In this document: piece after piece, positions 62,401 to 64,000 of the stretch | Layout: the number at the start of each line of letters is the position of its first letter | How positions within the stretch are numbered: the stretch's first letter is position 1 | Assembly (NCBI RefSeq): GCF_000753715.1 | Contig: NZ_JPER01000005.1 | Span: forward strand, 62,001-126,000 | Source of the DNA: Pseudidiomarina salinarum | Lineage (GTDB): Bacteria; Pseudomonadota; Gammaproteobacteria; Enterobacterales; Alteromonadaceae | Direction of reading: 5' to 3' | Length of the DNA stretch: 64,000 nucleotides | Program-made: the position numbers and the translations under genes | The notes under the pieces: generated by a model | What the model was told of the DNA's origin: nothing | Database searches by the model: none | The model's input: only the letters and a program-made list of their open reading frames with translations

Positions 62401-62824
62401 CGGTGGCGAAGCTACCGGTGACCGCCCGCAATTGCAGCGCGATGTACGGGATAATGCCGATTAAAGCAATAAGGGCAACAGTGACCGCCAGCGAAGAGGT
62501 TTTGCCGTAGCGGCTGCTGATCACGTCCGCAATCGAAGTCAGGTTCTGTTGTTTACAGGCGTGCAGCAGCCGCATCTGAATGCGATGGGCAAATAAGAAT
62601 ACCAGCATCGCCCCGATATAAGTTGGGGCCATGGACCAGCCGTAGTAAGCCGATTGCGTGACGGTGCCGTAGAATGCCCAGGTGGTGCAGTGGATACCCT
62701 GGGCCAGCGCATAGCGGTAGGGCTTTATTTGGTTGGGTGGCTTACGTTCGCCGCGGTAAGCGATGCTGTATAGCACCGCGATATAACTGATGGCGATAAA
62801 GACCGTAAGCGAAGTACTTAGCAT
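59450..62824 (-). CDS. Sodium/solute symporter-histidine kinase fusion (CrbS-like hybrid sensor)
   Basis: A 1124-residue sensor. Residues about 1-500 form a transporter domain of the sodium/solute symporter (SSSF) family with about 13 membrane segments. A PAS domain follows (about 600-715), then the HisKA with phospho-His778 in VGHDLMQPFNA, the ATPase with NLLSNAVRYTDRG and DTGRGIP near 940, and a C-terminal receiver domain with Asp1057 in VILDYHLDHGD. This order is that of CrbS and MxtR, which sense or respond to acetate and short-chain acids. It is convergent with the CrbR-like gene. A UPF0126 gene lies four bases upstream on the same strand, so it may be in the same transcript. Confidence 0.93.
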   Translation of the reverse strand: MLSTSLTVFIAISYIAVLYSIAYRGERKPPNQIKPYRYALAQGIHCTTWAFYGTVTQSAYYGWSMAPTYIGAMLVFLFAHRIQMRLLHACKQQNLTSIADVISSRYGKTSSLAVTVALIALIGIIPYIALQLRAVTGSFATATGMVDRPLPWFGDVAALVALAMMGFAILFGTRRLSLAEQHAGLMDAVAFESVVKLLAFMGVGIFVSYSMFDGVSDIFLQAANHIDVRPVLEGKPGGAYIYVTHILLGAISMFCLPRQFHVLYIENTDPEELRTARWAFPLYLFAINLFILPIALAGLLLVPDAARSDTFMLTLLLQAEQPVMTMVAFIGGLASATSMVIIATLALSIMMSNDVIMPMWLRLTEQRMRKFTFTPGRVLLIRRSTIIFIIVLAYGFHKLTEANLPLVNAGLLSLALLAQLAPALLGGLVWTRANKAGAIAGITAGTLLWVYALLWPSIHAAQNLTDIALSDGVLISLGVNLALYIIGSLLFSPSALEQRQRHQFTDPTGAHPELYHHQPISWGRLRQVLARFFDSVELERMSRRLQLDLTTAAGDELVPGPVLARVERELSAVIGSAASRILLEAITQQPGVPIAQVVTWATQASQLYKFNRELLQASVENIPQGISVIDQDLRLVAWNSRYIELFDYPAGFLQAGMPVSELLRYNARRGLLGDGEEPKLADEIDKRLNYLRAGSAYRYQRQQGDLVIELQGAPMPDGGFVTTYTDITELVVAQRELEQINVQLEQRVADRTRQLLEAKHAEERAHQSKTRFFAAVGHDLMQPFNAATLFCDMLRQRLDGEQGQLVRQIQQSLQNAEELLTMLMDMTRLEAGNLPVNRQAVSLHDIIQPLLENQRIIAAEKQLKIRYVPNMVMVDSDRKLLSRIIQNLLSNAVRYTDRGKILIGGRRHGNALKLYIIDTGRGIPTDQRDNIFREFHQLEQSGDNPGLGLGLAIVDRMCRLLGIPLDLHSEVGRGTRFTLTLPVVAWHKVAPVRPLSLPERNEKFLNGRTIWVVDNDDRILSAMQQLLSGWGADVVAFANREQLPTATTTKPDLVILDYHLDHGDTGIAVLQLLRERYGDDLPAILNSADPDEHLREQAIAQHAAFIPKPLKTAALKRLLKRLIR

Positions 62825-62827
62825 AAG

Positions 62828-63448
62828 TTACCGGTGCTGATCGCCATGAGGTTGGAATACCGTGAGTGACCATTGCCAGCGAATAGCGCCAAAGCGCAAT
62901 AACAAGGTGCTGAAGCCGCCGGCCAATACCGCGACTACCGGCGCATAAGGTTGCAGTATGACGAAGATACTGGCGCCGATAATGCAGGTGGTGGCATAGA
63001 GTTCACTTTTTAGCACCATCGGGATATCACGCGCCAGCACATCACGCAGCATGCCGCCAAAGCAGGCGGTGATGGTACCCATAACCACACAGATGATCGG
63101 TGAAAAACCGGCTTCCATTGCTTTGTTAGCACCCATCAGGGTAAAAAAAGCCACACCCAGAGCATCGGCCGACTGCAATAGTCGCTGATGGATGTATTCG
63201 CGAAAGCGCAGCCAGATAATAGTGGCAAAAGCCGCGACCAGAATACTGTAGAGGTAACTTGGGTCGTGCGCCCAGAACACCGGTAAATCCAGGATCAGAT
63301 CACGGACAGTACCGCCGCCAATCGCGGTAACCGACGCCAGCACAATCACCCCGAAGCCATCCATGTTTTTGCGGAATGCCAGTAAGGTGCCGGAGATCGC
63401 AAATACTGCGACTCCCAAATGATCAATCCAGTAAAATAATGTATCCAT
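62828..63448 (-). CDS. UPF0126 (TRIC/YadS-like) membrane protein
   Basis: A 206-residue integral membrane protein of the UPF0126/TRIC channel family, with seven membrane segments arranged as two repeats. Each repeat has the family motif: GGGTVRDLILDLPVFW near residue 45 and GGMLRDVLARDIPMVL near residue 130. Members are proposed cation channels or glycine transporters. It starts upstream of the CrbS-like gene on the same strand, four bases apart, and the two probably share a transcript. The divergent gene is yajC, across 224 bases. Confidence 0.9.
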   Translation of the reverse strand: MDTLFYWIDHLGVAVFAISGTLLAFRKNMDGFGVIVLASVTAIGGGTVRDLILDLPVFWAHDPSYLYSILVAAFATIIWLRFREYIHQRLLQSADALGVAFFTLMGANKAMEAGFSPIICVVMGTITACFGGMLRDVLARDIPMVLKSELYATTCIIGASIFVILQPYAPVVAVLAGGFSTLLLRFGAIRWQWSLTVFQPHGDQHR

Positions 63449-63672
63449 GGCGAATGGTTATTTATTGTTATTTGTTCAGGCAGTTTCGCATGCTTTATTG
63501 CCGCTGCCTAGTGTCCTGACCTGCGAACCGGCTGACTTGGTTCTCCCTATTTGGTCAGAAATTCGTTAGAATGCTGCACAATTCTGAAAAACTGGTGGCT
63601 AAGCCTTGTTTGCTATAAAGTTTGCCCCCATCCTTAGACTCATTAAATACTAATAACTTGTAGGGGAATACT

Positions 63673-64000
63673 ATGGACTTTTTAATTTCTACAGCGTACG
63701 CACAAGATGGCGCAGCACAGACTGGCGGCGGCATGGAACTGATTTTCATGCTGTTAATGTTCGGCCTGATCTTCTATTTCATGATTTACCGTCCACAAGC
63801 TAAACGCGTTAAGCAGCATAAAGAACTAATTGCCAGCGTGAGTAAAGGTGATGAAGTGCTGATGAACGGTGGCCTGGTAGGTCGTATTACCAAAATCAGT
63901 GAAGATAAAGATTTTATGGTGATTGCCTTAGCTGAGTCAGTAGAAGTAACAGTACAGAAATCAGCAGTAACAGCGGTGCTTCCGAAAGGAACCATGAAAT
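63673..64000 (+). CDS. yajC: Preprotein translocase subunit YajC, 3'-truncated
   Basis: A small membrane protein of the Sec accessory complex YajC-SecD-SecF. The visible 109 residues begin MDFLISTAYAQDGAAQTGGG and include one membrane helix at about residues 20-42 (ELIFMLLMFGLIFYFMIYRPQ) and the conserved basic stretch RVKQHKELIASVSKGDEVLMNGG. The reading frame is open at the window edge and close to the usual family length, so the stop probably lies a few bases beyond 64000. secD and secF would be expected next. TAGGGGAA precedes the ATG. The usual upstream neighbours queA and tgt are absent here; they lie at 7-9.5 kb. Confidence 0.95.
   Translation, partial: MDFLISTAYAQDGAAQTGGGMELIFMLLMFGLIFYFMIYRPQAKRVKQHKELIASVSKGDEVLMNGGLVGRITKISEDKDFMVIALAESVEVTVQKSAVTAVLPKGTMK

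Overview
The window looks like chromosome of a Gram-negative marine or aquatic gammaproteobacterium, most like the Alteromonadales. The basis is the rpsU-dnaG-rpoD macromolecular synthesis locus carrying a DUF3192 lipoprotein, a CrbS/CrbR-type two-component pair, TonB-dependent transport, many lipobox lipoproteins, DUF481 and TIGR03545/TIGR03546 proteins, and a tRNA-Ile2(CAU) gene. Family and genus cannot be fixed from the sequence alone. I saw no rRNA, CRISPR array, prophage, insertion sequence or integrase. No gap between genes exceeds about 240 bases; the larger ones (10131-10360, 12497-12710, 19554-19782, 56138-56367, 63449-63672) are described in the entries.

Layout. 1-16045 is mostly core genome: truncated pgk and fba, a DUF481 porin-like protein, a PhoU-like regulator with a PiT phosphate transporter, an ECF sigma operon with a membrane partner and a secreted coiled-coil protein, queA-tgt, marC, rpsU-dnaG-lipoprotein-rpoD, an amidohydrolase and tRNA-Ile2. 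From 16.2 to 21.3 kb there is an accessory patch: a GC-rich ATP-grasp ligase plus CocE/S15 hydrolase pair that looks imported, a broken relic of an alpha-E/ATP-grasp locus, a cupin, a YefM/YoeB-like toxin-antitoxin pair and a small membrane protein. From 21.3 to 25.7 kb lies an Anbu (ancestral beta-subunit proteasome) cluster: alpha-E protein, circularly permuted ATP-grasp, Anbu peptidase and a zinc metallopeptidase.

25.8-38.4 kb holds small catabolic and stress units: EamA exporter, VOC protein, an ArsR-permease-eukaryotic-type glutathione synthetase unit with a clear operator, a Pcm/unknown/erythromycin-esterase-like trio, a DsbA-family oxidoreductase and a lone carbamate kinase. 38.4-51.98 kb holds kynureninase with a coupled alpha/beta hydrolase, NDH-2, a PerM-type protein, Cfa, an RcsF-like lipoprotein, cysteine synthase, GlpQ, a GNAT/RimK-like pair and the TIGR03546/TIGR03545 pair.

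51.99-64 kb is a coherent carbon-use region: a GntP-type permease, acyl-CoA synthetase and exported MetX-like esterase operon divergent from a TonB-dependent receptor, then a CrbR-like regulator convergent with a CrbS-like transporter/histidine-kinase fusion, a UPF0126 membrane protein and the start of yajC, which runs off the window.

Most notable signals: the relic next to the imported-looking ATP-grasp/CocE cassette, which matches the junction of the resident Anbu-associated operon; the Anbu cluster without a transglutaminase gene; the ArsR-controlled eukaryotic-type glutathione synthetase; four ATP-grasp-fold ligases in about 33 kb; and three promoters whose -10 box lies in the loop of an inverted repeat.
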